Shown here: positions 1-11,637 of the stretch, in pieces
Numbering within the stretch: position 1 is the first letter of the stretch
How the letters are laid out: the number at the start of each line of letters is the position of its first letter
Translations under genes and position numbers: made by a program
Assembly: GCA_018466975.1 (NCBI GenBank)
Contig: CM031558.1
Span: 1,426,001 to 1,490,000, forward strand
DNA from: Sparassis latifolia
Taxonomy: Eukaryota; Basidiomycota; Agaricomycetes; Polyporales; Sparassidaceae
DNA length: 64,000 bases
Direction of reading: 5' to 3'
Notes under the pieces: generated by a model
Seen by the model: only the letters and a program-made list of their open reading frames with translations
Told to the model about the DNA's origin: nothing
The model's database searches: none

Positions 1-321
1 AACATTCCTACACCTCATCAGAGGGTAAGTTAGGGAACGATGAAATTTCGAAAGGAACACGTCCTAATTTTCATCATTGTCGAAATGAGAGTTGTGCGAA
101 CGTTGAAGTGGAGTTCGTTTTTGTATGCCTCAAAATGTATTTTGATGCGAATGTCAAATTGAATGGGTACGGATGAGGTCAACCTTACTTTGAGTCCCTC
201 CTACACCTCCCAAGGTGGCAAATGTCCAGCAGTCCTGGCCTGCTCATCAGCTAGAAAGACCAATAGAGAAGGGCGCCCGACTCACCGACATCGTGATGAT
301 GCGCGCGCACACCTTCCACAC
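1..321. other. Window edge, no gene seen
   Basis: No convincing coding segment or RNA gene was found. It probably holds the 3' flank of the F-box gene that ends at 322 on the minus strand. Confidence 0.4.
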
Positions 322-2688
322 TCATGCCGCCGGCCCTACCGCCCAAGCATTCGTCCCGAGATCCACGTCCAACTCAGGATTGATCTCGTCCTGACGCGTC
401 GATATGTGGCAGAACGGCTCGTGTGCCTCCACCACAATCCTCCCGTCCGCGTCTCTCTGGGGCCCAATCGTGAACGCGAGCTTTGCCTCCCGGTGCGACA
501 AAAACTCCAGCGAGCGCAGCGTCGGGCAGTGTGCCATGAACAGGCGCGCCAGACATCTCCAATCAGTAAAGACGTAGTCCTCGTCCGGCGCGTCCGCAGT
601 ATTGGGGTCGGCGTCAGAGTTTGAGTCTGGATCCGGATACCCAGCCTCGGCGCGTAGCAAGTCCCACGGCGCTCTCACTGCGAGCGGCGTGATACAGAAG
701 TTCCACGCAAAGTGGCGCAGCGCGGGAAAGCGTGCAAGGCGGCGAGCGTACGCCCATGTCGGCTCGGGCCACACGCTCGGCGTGCACGCCCTGCGCTGCC
801 GGTTGTGCATGTACGTGAGCGTGAGCGCCTCTAGACGCGGAAAGGAGTCCGCGATAGCGTCGAAGAGCTCCTCGGACACATCCTCCATCCCGTCCAATAC
901 GAGGGTACTCAGTGGCGCCCCACGCAGCGCACCGATCAGCAGGAGCGCTTCCTCGATTTCGAGGCTGTCGTACATCTGCAGCTTCAGGTGTGTGAGGCGC
1001 AGCCCCCCAGGCTCTTCTGCGGCTGCGAGCAGCCACTTGCGCAGCTTCGGGAAGTCGCCATACGCGGGGAACTGCAGGACGACGCGCTCCGCAGTCCGGA
1101 ACGGGTTGTGCGCGGTGCGGAACGCGGCATTGGGTAGTCCGACGTGGAACTCCTCTGCGTCGCCGACGAGCGCGAGCATGCGCACGTTCGGCAGGAGCGC
1201 AAGCGCATGCAGCGTGGCGTTGATCCGCTCGCCGACGAAGAACGACGCATTGTGGACGGAGCTGAGCACCAGGTGCGCCGATGTGCCACCGTCCTCATCC
1301 TCCGATGCTGGATGTATATATTCGCAGGAGATAAGCTCAAGCGTGTGCAGCGAGGACATGGCTGCCATCGATGCAACCATCGAAGGCGTAATTTCCATGT
1401 CACTCAGTCGCAGACTTTTGACCTGTGGCGCACCTGCAAGGATGTCATCCACACCGCGCAGGATCGGTGCGAAATACTCTTTATGGTCGATTAGATGGTG
1501 ATATAGCCCGGCTCTGTCGAAGTAGTAGTTGGCGTTCGGGTTGGAAGTTGCGGGCGAAAGCTCCAGGCGCCGGATACGCCCTAAGATCTCGCGGTGTTCC
1601 AGAAGAAATGCGACTTCCGCGAGGAACCGCTTCCGCACCTTGTGGAGATACTCCTTGATGTATCCGTCGCGTCTGTCGCCGGTGATTCGCATTCCACTTT
1701 CATCAACGTACGTCGGTTCGATCCATAGCGCGAGGTTGCGCCTCTAGGCAGAGAGCAAGTCAGCCATCGTGCACATATATGAAGGACGTCTCCCCAAACC
1801 TGATATATGTGGGAAAAGGATATGGCACGGAGTGTGCGACAGACTGATCCAAGCCGGCGAGCATCCTCTATGCGAGCGAACTCCATGATGTAGTGGAGTA
1901 GCTCTGTGGGAAGGTCTAGTAACCACCGCTCTTGGAACTTCGGCTGGGGGTACTGCGCAATCATCACGCTATGCGCAGCTACGAGAACAACGTTTGTCAA
2001 GGTTGCTCGTATTATGCAACACGGAAGCATACTCGCCGGCTTGCTGGAAGATGCTTTGCAGGTCATACAGCGCTACCCTCCATTTGGTGCGGAATTGGTC
2101 GAGTACCATAGGTGGATTGATGATGTACGCAATGGCGACGACAGGGTGGCCGTCGTCGTCGTTGACATGCAGTTCGTGTTTCGTGGTGTATTTCTGCAGG
2201 GTGGCTACGTCCACCAAAAAAGCGTCCATGCGCCGTATAAGCGAGTTATACCGACGTGGATTCCGACCTGTGAGATCGAGCGAGCCCTACGAGCAAAGGC
2301 AATCTCAGCGCGTGTGCCAGCCCGCGGATGAGAAGTGTTGGGATAACAAGACGAACTTGGTGGAACCCCTGGACAGCCTGAAAAAATCGGCTAACGCGCA
2401 GCGTACTCCGCAGATCGGCGAACTTCTCGAGCATGTCTTTCGAACTTTCGGGCCCTAGGTGGACTGCGTGGGACTGGACTTTGAACACGGAGCGCCTCAT
2501 CCTGTCCTCGAGATCTGCATACAGTCTGATGGGTATGCGCTCTTTCGGAGCTGTGGCACGTAGAGAGGAACGGTGGTAAGTAAACAGATGGAGCCCATTT
2601 TTGCGGGATGCAGAAATGTACCAGTGAAGTGTCCTTGGCTGTTCTGCCTGTCTTCCTCTTGGAGCTCTCTTTCGTCTTCCGAATCCAT
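322..2688 (-). CDS. F-box protein with LRR-like C-terminal region (paralog 1)
   Basis: Probable substrate-recognition subunit of an SCF ubiquitin ligase (family inference). The F-box is visible around 1810-1960 as LPTELLHYIMEF followed by ARRLGSVCRTLRAISF. After a 57-nt intron (1744-1800) comes one long exon of 474 codons with irregular leucine-rich segments such as LRLTHLKLQMY, LSTLVLDGMEDV and LRSLEFLSH. Upstream exons between about 1985 and 2688 keep frame through introns with gtatgc...catag and similar borders, giving about 150 residues before the F-box. I chose the ATG at 2688 (MDSEDERELQEED). The first intron would be only about 35 nt, so the 5' end is less certain than the rest and could belong to a separate gene. 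The whole C-terminal half is paralogous to the gene at 3404-4914, so this is a local duplication. Confidence 0.75.
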
Positions 2689-3403
2689 GAAGTTCGGTAA
2701 ATGTGAACGGATACAATGGTTTATGGTGATTGACGATGTGGGTCGCAAACTGAGAACTGAATAGAGAAAAAAGTGGATTGATGGGTAGACTGTAGAGAGA
2801 CGGAGAATGATCAGAGAAGTAGAAATAGAAAGCGTATGCTAGTGGGAAAAATGCCGCTTTGCCTTGCATGAGTTAGCAGGCATCTACGAGAGAGAGCTTA
2901 GCAGACAAACGAGGAAGGGTGTGGTCATGAGGAGAGTGCTCGTGCACGTTCCGAGAAGCGTGACGTGGCGGACGCGTGACAGACGCGTCCAGATATGTCT
3001 CTCGCCAACCAGACGCACGACGCGACGCTGCGGCGTGCGGTCACCTCAGGCTCCCCTGCAGAATCATCGCCCTCTTCAGCACTTCGTCGCAAGCACTTCT
3101 TTTGCGCGTATCTCACCGCCGTAATTACCCAGGGAACTCTAACCTATCAGCAGGGGTACGATGGCAGAGGGCTCTTGAATGAAGTCGAAATGCCAGTTGA
3201 GCTTCATCCAGTCAGGCCAACTAAAACTCGAAGGAACGCGTTGACAACAATAGCGAGATACAAAGCAGCGAATCTATAGAGCTATAGATAAATGGAGCAC
3301 ATGAGTTCTACACAACCGGTATCATCCAAACCTCGAATCCGTTCACGGTAGGGACCAGCCCTCCGATAAAGAAAATACATACTCATAGCCTCCGCCCTGG
3401 CAC

Positions 3404-4914
3404 TCATTCATCAAGCCCAACTACCCACGCATTCTTGGTGTTCACAACGTCGTCGTTGGGATTCATCTCCTCCTGCCGCTTCGAGCCATTCCACGGCAAG
3501 TCATGCGACACGACCGTGACCCGCCCGTCCACATCCCTCCCAGGGCCCATCGTAAACGCCAAGATGGCTGTCCGCTCCGACAAGAACTCCAGTGAGTGCA
3601 GATCAGGACAGTACGCCACAAATATGCGCGCGAGGACCGACCAGTCCCGGAAGCGCAGATCCGGGAGCCGCCCGTCGGGGACGACGGGGTACCCCACCTC
3701 GTTCCAATATTCCCGCGTCCCGCTGCGCGCGAGCGGGTCCACAAGGTAGTTCCATGCAAAGTCCCGTAGCGCAGGAAGGTACGCGAGCCATTCGGCGTAT
3801 TGTGACATCGGCTCGGGCCACACAGTTGCCGCGCGTGATGTGTCATTGTAGTGCGCGTACGTGAGCGTGAGCTGCTCGAGCTGAGGGCAGTCCGCCAGCT
3901 CTATGAAGAGATCTTCCGGTATGTGCCAAAGGCCGTCAAGGACAAGGGTGCGCAGCGGTGCGAACTGAAGGGCGAAAACGAACTTCTCGGTGTCAAGATA
4001 ATCCAACGGAGACTGCATCAGCGCCTTAAAATGGGTCAGGCGGAGCCCATCGAACTTCCTGATTGCATCGCACATCCAATCGTATATTCTGAGAGTCTCA
4101 TCGTGCTCTGGGAACTGTATAATGATGCGCTCGAGGGTGGAGAACGGGTTGTAGCACTCGCGGAAGGAATCTGAAGGCAGGCAAATGGGACTATAAAGAG
4201 GTTCGCCTGCAAGCACAAGCACAAGCACATTCGGGAGAAATGCGAGCGGGTGCAGGGTGCGCTCGTTCGGCTTGCCACGCAACGTAAGATTTCGGACAGA
4301 GGGAACCTTGTCGGAATCGCCATCAGCAGAGGGAAGTTTATAATCGCAGTACAAGATTTCCAGCGTATAGAGTGCAGGCATATCGGCCATGACGGCGACA
4401 ATCGCGGATGAGATCTCTATCCTGGTAAAACAAAGTGTCGTGAGATGTCTTGCACCTGCGAGAAGGTTGTTGATGCCCTGCACAACAGGACGGCAGTAAA
4501 CACTGAAGACGGTATCCACATCCCGAACTTGGGCCAACTTTAGTAGGCCACGATAGCATACATCGTTCGCGGTCGCGAGCTCCAGCCGCCGGATGCGCAG
4601 GATGACATCGGGGCGGGTAATGAACATCATGTTCTCCATGAATTTCTGTCGCGCGATAGTTAGGTGCTTAATGATCTCATTCGATCTCATGAGATGCCAG
4701 TCGAGAGAATGAAGATTGGGAATTCGCAATATTGTGAGTTTGCGGCTCTGCAGATGAATTACTCAGTTACGTGATGTGAAAAAAGAATAGGATATCGAAC
4801 CGTGTGTATGTAAGGGAATGATATCTGTCGGAAAGCGCGACAAAGGGAGCAAAGCCGTCGTGCAGATTCTGCCCCGACTAGTTTTATAATCGCATCTAAA
4901 ATTTCTGCGGGCAT
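3404..4914 (-). CDS. F-box protein with LRR-like C-terminal region (paralog 2)
   Basis: Same family and presumed SCF adaptor role as the gene at 322-2688. Exon 1 (4801-4914) carries a short F-box, MPAEILDAIIKLVGAESARR followed by LCSLCRAFRQISF. Intron 4748-4800 (gttcg...ctgcag) is phase 0 and leads into a 448-codon exon. Shared landmarks with the neighbour include LRLTHFK, LRTLVLDGL, TVWPEP, LRDFAWN and HSLEFLSERTAILAFTMGP. The intron sits at the same place in both genes, just after the F-box. The predicted protein is about 485 residues. A longer 5' end is possible, because the frame stays open upstream to about 5010, but no good ATG is seen there. Confidence 0.78.
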
Positions 4915-6002
4915 CTTCTGCAGTTCCAGCTTGGATCTTGAGACAGAGAGTGCCTGAAATACGGCGCGACATTCATCTACTGGCGCGAGCCTGTTCAGCG
5001 CGATGTGCAGGACATCTCAGGAGAAAAGGTCTCACGAGCTTGATCAGCTTCGACGGGCTGTCGAACATGCTGTTCGGGAGAATCGATGAAGAGCATGTGA
5101 CCTATGTTGAAGTTTGAACCGGGAGTGAAACCACAGGGTGAGTGAAGTGATAAAATATCAGTCGCAGCGAGTTAGCGGGCAAAAAAAGTCGTGCCTTCGG
5201 TGAGAGGGTTGTCAGTAGGGGCTAGTGAAAGCGTGGAGAAGAAATTTGTTGACAAACAAGGGTTAAAATGGCCAAAACTGAAAGACGGGGACGAAGTTAT
5301 TAAAAACCGTCAGTTATAGACAATAATGACCAAACGAGTGCCTCACCTTGAGTCGAGGCGTGATTAGTCGAGGCCACCGAGAGAGTCAGTGACCCCCGCA
5401 AAAGAAAAGAACAAGGCCACAACGAAAGGAACAGTAATGTAACTGCTAAGAAATTGACGGGCGCGAATAGCGGGCAAAAATACCTTGGAGAAGAGAGCGA
5501 GTGGCCGCTGCCGCTAAAGGCGCGACAGCCGGAGAGTTAGTGGGGATGGTTCAAGAAAGATAGTTGCTTGAACTCAACTTGGGCTCCGACGAAAACAAGC
5601 GGGTGTGACGGTGTGACGGGTGACAAAAGCATCCGCTAACATGCTCACGGTCACGCCGATTCACATCATAGATCGACGCGGATGTTGCCGACGAGAAGAC
5701 CACCACCGCCACCGAGTACTTCGGCCACTCGCTCAATATTTGCACGGGCACGGAACGACTGAATTCCATCATGAATCAGTCGAGATATGGGGTGAAGAAA
5801 AAGGAAGCTTACATAATAGACGAGGTGACGTCAGGGGCAGAACATGATGACGCCGTGCCCATTTCGTCGAAGGATTTGGGAGCCCAGTGACCACACCCCT
5901 GTCCGCACACGCTAGGCCTTTCCTGTCCGCTACATATCCCGACCGCTGCCGCTTGGTCTCCTCCACCGACACCACCACCACCACCATATACCACCGCCCG
6001 CC
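4915..6002. other. Intergenic, no gene seen
   Basis: About 1.1 kb between an F-box gene start and the small mitochondrial protein. Only short unsupported reading frames are present. A CAC/ACC-rich stretch lies just before the ATG at 6003. It is presumably promoter and 5' UTR sequence of the two divergent genes. Confidence 0.4.
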
Positions 6003-6603
6003 ATGCTCTCCCTCACCGCCCGTACCACTCTCAAACGCAGTGCAGCTGCAGCTCGAAGGCCCGCTGTCGCAGTGTGCACGCCTCGCTCCTACTCCAGCAC
6101 AACGAACGATAACGATCCAGAGGTCTGTACCTTTCCACGCTGACCCACCCACGCAGCGAGGCTGACAACTCTTAGGTTCTGGAGCTCGAGAAGCAGCGCA
6201 ACCTCTCCAAGAGCCAGCACAAGACATCTACCACAGTGGAAAATGCACCAGGCTGGAACGAGTACCTTGCCAGCGCATCAGAAGCCGCCGTCAAGGTCTG
6301 TTCATCATCTCCTGTAGTGCTCCAATTTGTTTGCTGACACTCACCTCGTAGGCGGACCGCTCAGAGATCCCTACCTCCGAATTGGAGCAGCGCACGATCG
6401 AACACATTCGCAACCGGCACCATTCAGAGCACACGTCCTCTGCCTCCTCCAAAACGGAGCTGCTCAGCAACGGTGAGGGTACCATCGAGTCCCGCGAGGC
6501 CACGTACGAGCGCGACGAGATCTCTGGCCCCCTCAAGGGTGCGCCTGCCCACGAGACCATCGAGCGCGAGTACGAGTACGAGCAGAAGCAGACCAGGAAG
6601 TAA
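6003..6603 (+). CDS. Small conserved protein, probably mitochondrial
   Basis: Three exons (6003-6122, 6176-6295, 6352-6603) give 163 residues. The N-terminus MLSLTARTTLKRSAAAARRP is rich in Arg, Ser and Ala without acidic residues, and is followed by a Tyr-Ser-Ser stretch, as in mitochondrial presequences. The mature part is very hydrophilic and charged (EKQRNLSKSQHK, ATYERDEISGPLKGAP) and ends in a Glu/Tyr/Lys-rich tail. Both introns (gtctg...ag) are phase 0. I do not recognise a named domain. A mitochondrial location is an inference from the leader alone. Confidence 0.75.
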
Positions 6604-7584
6604 GCACTAGGAAGGCACCCGAGTTGTCTTCACCGCTGAGATAGGGAAAAGGCCCGATTAATTGTACACCTTACGCACCCATCCGCAAGTTCCTCGCGCA
6701 ACATGCTTCCCTATTGTACATGTACCGAGCAATCCGTTGTACTGCATAGCTTTCATTCTGCATGTTCTTCATCTGCGCCTGTAATCGCTGAGTGAGTTTC
6801 GTCTGCACTGGCTTGAGACCCATCCCAAAGCCACGCGATCGATATATCCCGACAACTGGGCGAGCGCCAACAACGGCAGTTTAACGTTGCACCCAAAGTG
6901 CGTGGCCAGCAGAACTCCGAATGGAACGTACAGCGACACGCAGAAATCACCTGGTGTATCTCGCAATGGGCTAGTATACTGATACAAGATGTTTTGTGAT
7001 ACCGATTAATTTCGCGGGAGGCAGTGCACGAGTACGCACATTGGAGATGTCGTGTGGAGGAGAGACTTAGTCCTGATGGGGTGTGGTATCGGATCCCATT
7101 TCGGCTGCGATAATGCAGGGACGTCCTTGCTTTGACAGTGAATTGTTCCGGAGTCTGCATTGGGGGTGAGACAATCATGGCGTGGGGTCTGGGTATGTCG
7201 GCATGCGTGGATGGGATAGCATTATTGAAAGAGAGAGGGAGATCCACAAGAATTGAACAGAAGAGGGGCAGAGTCAAGATCGATCTCATCCAAATCAGTG
7301 CGCCGTACCGTTGTACCGTCGAATCGGTAGGCGCTATTGGAATATAATGTGGAGGACGTGGTGATTCGGCAACCAAGGGCGGCATGCCGCTACCTGTGCG
7401 AGACTGGCTGACATATAAGAGCACATATATAGAGATATCCTGGCGGAATGTCGGAAGATCGGAGTTGCCAAGAAGCACGCGTACAGCAACATGATGCGCA
7501 TACAATTATGCAGCAACGCACACAAGTCGCACACATGCAGCACTGTATAGTCGCAATAGGCGTCGCATGGATCCAGTGGGGGTG
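6604..7584. other. Convergent intergenic region
   Basis: Nearly 1 kb between two convergent 3' ends. Reading frames here are short and show no family resemblance. No tRNA or repeat was recognised. Confidence 0.4.
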
Positions 7585-8165
7585 TCAGTTTGGGATATAT
7601 GGATGGGTGCGCCTACTACGCAGGCAGATCGGAAGGTGAGACCGGGAATCAGGATACATGCGCTTGAGATGTCGGTATTTGCGGAGGGAGTAGAGTGCAA
7701 GTGTCTCTGCCAAGAGCGGCGCTTGTCAGCTTGGCCCGTTCTGGCGGAGGAAGAATGAATGAGGGCGATGCACCGTTTCTGATATATTCTCCAAGCTTAA
7801 TCGCGCGTTCAATATCTTCTGGATTTTGTAAATTTCTGTTCTCTGTTGAGAGCAATGAGTGAGGACGAAAGAACATAGCGCATATAGGCATCACAACTCT
7901 TCGCGACAGAGATCAGACTCAACACCACCAACCAAGCTGCTGAGAAGAGACTGACAAGAAAAGACAGTACGCACTCTCAAACAGCCCGCGCAGCTTCCCG
8001 TGAAAATTGTATCTGCGACGCACGAATGAGCACACGAATTCGACCGCGCGAGGACACGCACGAGGGATCAGGGTAATCCCGTCCGAGCCTGTGCAGCTCC
8101 TTGTACAGCGCGAGTACGCGCAACCGCGTCGCCTTATTTACGACCGGTGCGTTCGTGATTGGCAT
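7585..8165 (-). CDS. LYR-motif protein, ETFRF1/LYRM5 type
   Basis: Mitochondrial LYR (complex1_LYR) protein. The closest animal relative known to me is ETFRF1 (LYRM5), which binds electron-transfer flavoprotein and influences its FAD. Four exons (8062-8165, 7975-8012, 7774-7842, 7585-7706) total 333 nt and give 110 residues. The LYR helix reads RVLALYKELHRLGRDYPDPS, so Lys replaces the Arg of LYR, as in LYRM5. The next parts are YNFHGKLRGLFE, KNRNLQNPEDIERAIKLGEY and LALYSLRKYRHLKRMYP, matching the family from end to end. All junctions are GT-AG and restore frame. An in-frame ATG at 8237 would add 24 residues. I prefer 8165 because the family usually starts shortly before the LYR helix. Confidence 0.82.
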
Positions 8166-9212
8166 CGCGTCCCAGAGGCCGGGTAAACCGTTGGAAGGTG
8201 ACGCTGGAGAGCTAGGGCTTGTCGGTCGTGAGAGCAAGCCGTCGAGAAAGTCACCCGAGAAGCAAATCGGGATAGCTGAGGCACGTGACAGTCGCGTGGA
8301 CTTTCAAGTTGGCGCGTCGCGTCAGGTCGCGCGGGGCAGCCTTGAGGCTCATTGAGGTTGAGGACACTGTCGTTTGACGTGTCGCCACTAGACCGCATCT
8401 GAGCTTCTCCACAATAGCGTTGATCGTTCCAGCTTCCATTGTTGAACTTGAAGTTCATATGTTAGTGTGGAAATGTTTTCATCTAGAGGGTGGTGCTCCT
8501 CAATGTGAAAATGTCAATCATATTCAGCTATTCGTTTCGATTTAAACCACTGGTACATGCATGTACAGGATCCTGGACTCTTTCTGTAAGTCCCAGAATA
8601 TGATAATATCTATTGACGTAGTAACGAAGAATGCTTAGCCATTGAGTACTGAGTGCCGCTAACGCCTCCGGCGTCCGTCTATCAGCATTTCTTACGATCA
8701 TACAGACACTCTTTGCAGGTCCTAAGTGTATTCTCGACATCGGCCCCCCATATCCGTTACCCATCCCCACATTTCGTTACCAAGATCTCTACAATTTCTT
8801 TATCCAGATAATCTACGCCCCCGTTCAAATTGCCGAGGAGAGCTTACCTTTACGCTTGGAATTGTGCTTCGAGCTAACGGCCTCTTGTAATTCCTGCCTA
8901 TGAACACAGTGTCTTGGAACTTCCGACGGAGTAAATATCTTGACAATCCTTAACAATCGCTTCGGGTAAACACTGAGAGTGAACATTGGCCGTAGGGCAT
9001 GAGGAGTGCACATTGCTCGGTGCTTCTCATGTAAACTTTTACTGTTCCGGAGCACTGCAGCAGCTGTGACTGACTATTTGAATCATCGGTTGTGAACTTG
9101 TGATTTGTTCCAAGGTGTGACTACGAAAGTGACAGCATGTCACGCGCTTGTTCTTTGCCTTTCTCGATCACGCAAACTGCAGTTACTGAACGCGTCTTAG
9201 CTCGTTCCAGCC
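8166..9212. other. Divergent intergenic region
   Basis: About 1 kb between the divergent starts of the LYR-protein gene and CCT5. No coding segment could be supported. It presumably contains both promoters. Confidence 0.4.
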
Positions 9213-11446
9213 ATGAGTGAACCACAGGCCATGTATGCGACTGACGAGGTGCGCATTTCTTCCGTATTTTTGAGGCACTGCTGATAAATATGTCCGCAGT
9301 ACGGTCGTCCGTTCATTATCCTCCGCGAGCAAGCCAAGAAGACTCGCAGTCATGGCATTGAGGCAATTAAGGCATGTCACACTTAGGACCTGTATTCCCG
9401 TGTCTTACAGGAGAAAACGTCCGTAGTCGCACATCCTTGCTGCAAGAACAGTAGCAAACATCATTCGGACATCGCTCGGACCTCGAGGTCCGCGCAAATA
9501 CCCTCCTCCATTATTGCTCCTGGCTGATCAGATTCACGGTCTTCGTAATCTCCAGGTCTCGATAAAATCCTCATTTCTCCAGATGGCGACATCACTGTGA
9601 CAAATGATGGTGCAACAATCCTCAGCCAGATGGAGGTGGAGCACCAGATCGCGAAGCTGCTCGTGCAACTATCGAAGAGTCAGGATGACGAGATTGGTGA
9701 TGGCACGACAGGCGTTGTCGGTGAGTGTTTAGTTACATCGGATCTTGTCATATACCTCATTCCGTTCCCAGTCCTTGCTGGTGCATTATTGGAGCAAAGC
9801 GAAGCTCTACTCGACCGTGGAATCCACCCGATCCGAATCGCAGATGGCTTCGACCGGGCGTGTGTCGTTGCGGTCGAGCACCTGGATCGTATTTCTGACC
9901 GCGTTGAGTTCTCACTCTCCGACACATCCAACCTCTACAAAACCGCCATGACGGCGCTTGGCAGCAAAATGTGAGTGCCTTACGGATGCTCTCGACACGC
10001 CCTAAAACATCGTTCAGTGTCTCGAAGGAGCACCAGAAGTTCGCCGAAATCGCTGTCGAAGCTGTGCTCGCTGTCACGGACTTCGAGCGTAAGGACGTGC
10101 CGTTCGACATGATCAAGGTCGACGGCAAAGTTGGAGGCTCCCTCGCCGACACGGCGCTGATCCGCGGCGTGCTGATCGACAAGGACATGTCGCACCCGCA
10201 GATGCCGCACAGCGTACACGACGCGAAGATCGCCATCCTCACGTGTCCGTTCGAACCTCCACGCCCGAAGACGAAGCACAAACTCGACATCACGAGTGTG
10301 GAGGAGTACAACAACCTCCGCGCGTACGAGAAGGCCAAGTTCGAAGACATGATTAAACTCGTCAAGGACACTGGCGCGAATCTGGTCATCTGCCAGTGGG
10401 GCTTCGATGATGAGGCGAACCACCTGTTGATGCAAAACGATCTTCCTGCCGTGCGGTGGGTTGGCGGCCCGGAGATTGAGGTGAGTTTCTGTGCCAATGT
10501 GCAATGCGAGACATGTCCCTCACGTTACGCAGCTCATCGCCATTGCGACCAACGGACGCATCGTGCCCCGGTTCGAAGACCTCTCCCCAGAGAAGTTGGG
10601 CAAGGCGGGCGTCGTGCGCGAGGTCTCCTTCGGTACCACGCGCGACAAGATGCTCGTGATCGAACAATGCGCGAATGCACGTACAGTAACAGTCTTCGTG
10701 CGGGGAAGCAACAAGATGGTGCGTCACATGATTGAGCGTGCATAACTCAATCTCTGAAACCTATTGTGCACAGATCGTTGACGAGGCAAAACGTTCTCTC
10801 CACGACGCGCTTTGTGCCGTCCGGAATATAGTCGTGGACAACCGGATAGTGTATGGCGGAGGCGCCGCGGACATCAGTTGCTCGCTGGCGGTGGGAAAGG
10901 CTGCGGACGAGGTAATACATCGTCTTTTATTCTCTTCTTTTTTTTCGAAGCGATACTCACATTTTGCAGATACCTTCCATCGAGCAATACGCCATGCGCG
11001 CATTTGCATCTGCCCTCGACTCCGTTCCTCTCGCACTTGCGGAGAACAGCGGCCTATCTCCCATCCAGACCCTCGCTGAGGTGAAGAGTCGGCAGGTGAA
11101 GGAGGGCAACTCGACACTGGGAATTGACTGTCTTGGCAAGGGCGAGAACGGTGCGTCGGTATACGATCCGCTCGCAAACGCGGAATTAATTGCAGTACAC
11201 GTGTAGATATGAAGAAGCAGAATGTGTACGACCCGCTAATCTCGAAACGACAGCAATACCTACTGGCTACACAGGTGCGTATTCAACACCGAGGTTCGCA
11301 CGCCGTGCTGATAGACGCTATTCCTCCAGTTGGTACGAGCAGTCCTCAAAATCGGTGAGCATCTCGAAACTTTCTTAACTGTACTCTTCTCACGATTTCC
11401 TTCGCTCACAGACGATGTCATCGTTGCTGGGGAGGCGGAAGATTAG
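9213..11446 (+). CDS. CCT5: T-complex protein 1 subunit epsilon (CCT5)
   Basis: Subunit of the cytosolic chaperonin TRiC/CCT, which folds actin, tubulin and other proteins with ATP. Twelve exons total 1,629 nt and give 542 residues, the normal size. Landmarks in order: [35 protein letters not shown], the ATP site NDGATIL and GDGTTGVV, then GLNLVI-like [19 protein letters not shown] in the apical domain and [16 protein letters not shown] near the C-terminus. Exons are 9213-9248, 9300-9371, 9427-9487, 9556-9720, 9772-9970, 10018-10480, 10533-10718, 10774-10911, 10970-11150, 11207-11274, 11330-11354 and 11412-11446. Intron 2 (9372-9426) starts with GC rather than GT. Every other donor is GT. Confidence 0.95.
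9372..9426 (+). other. GC-AG intron of CCT5
   Basis: The donor reads AAG|GCATGT and the acceptor CCGTAG|TCG. The length of 55 nt matches neighbouring introns. Splicing here is needed to join ATTAAG to TCGCACATC in the conserved chaperonin segment. No nearby GT donor keeps the frame. Confidence 0.75.
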
Positions 11447-11637
11447 TCCTGTATCATCTAGAAGGTTAACAATAAATAGCATAATTTCAAGATCAGCCCG
11501 AGCGTCTAATCCGATCCTGCACCTCGAAAACCTGTTAGTCGTACTCCAATATCTAAGTGAGTACTCTATGCTAGAAAGATGGACGCACGCCGCCCTGTAA
11601 ATACGGATATATCGCGAACGACCAAGTGTCCGTGTCC

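Noticed and set aside
602..1501. 299-codon + strand frame
   Set aside because: It is antisense to the F-box gene exon and has the Ser/Arg-rich composition expected of a shadow frame.
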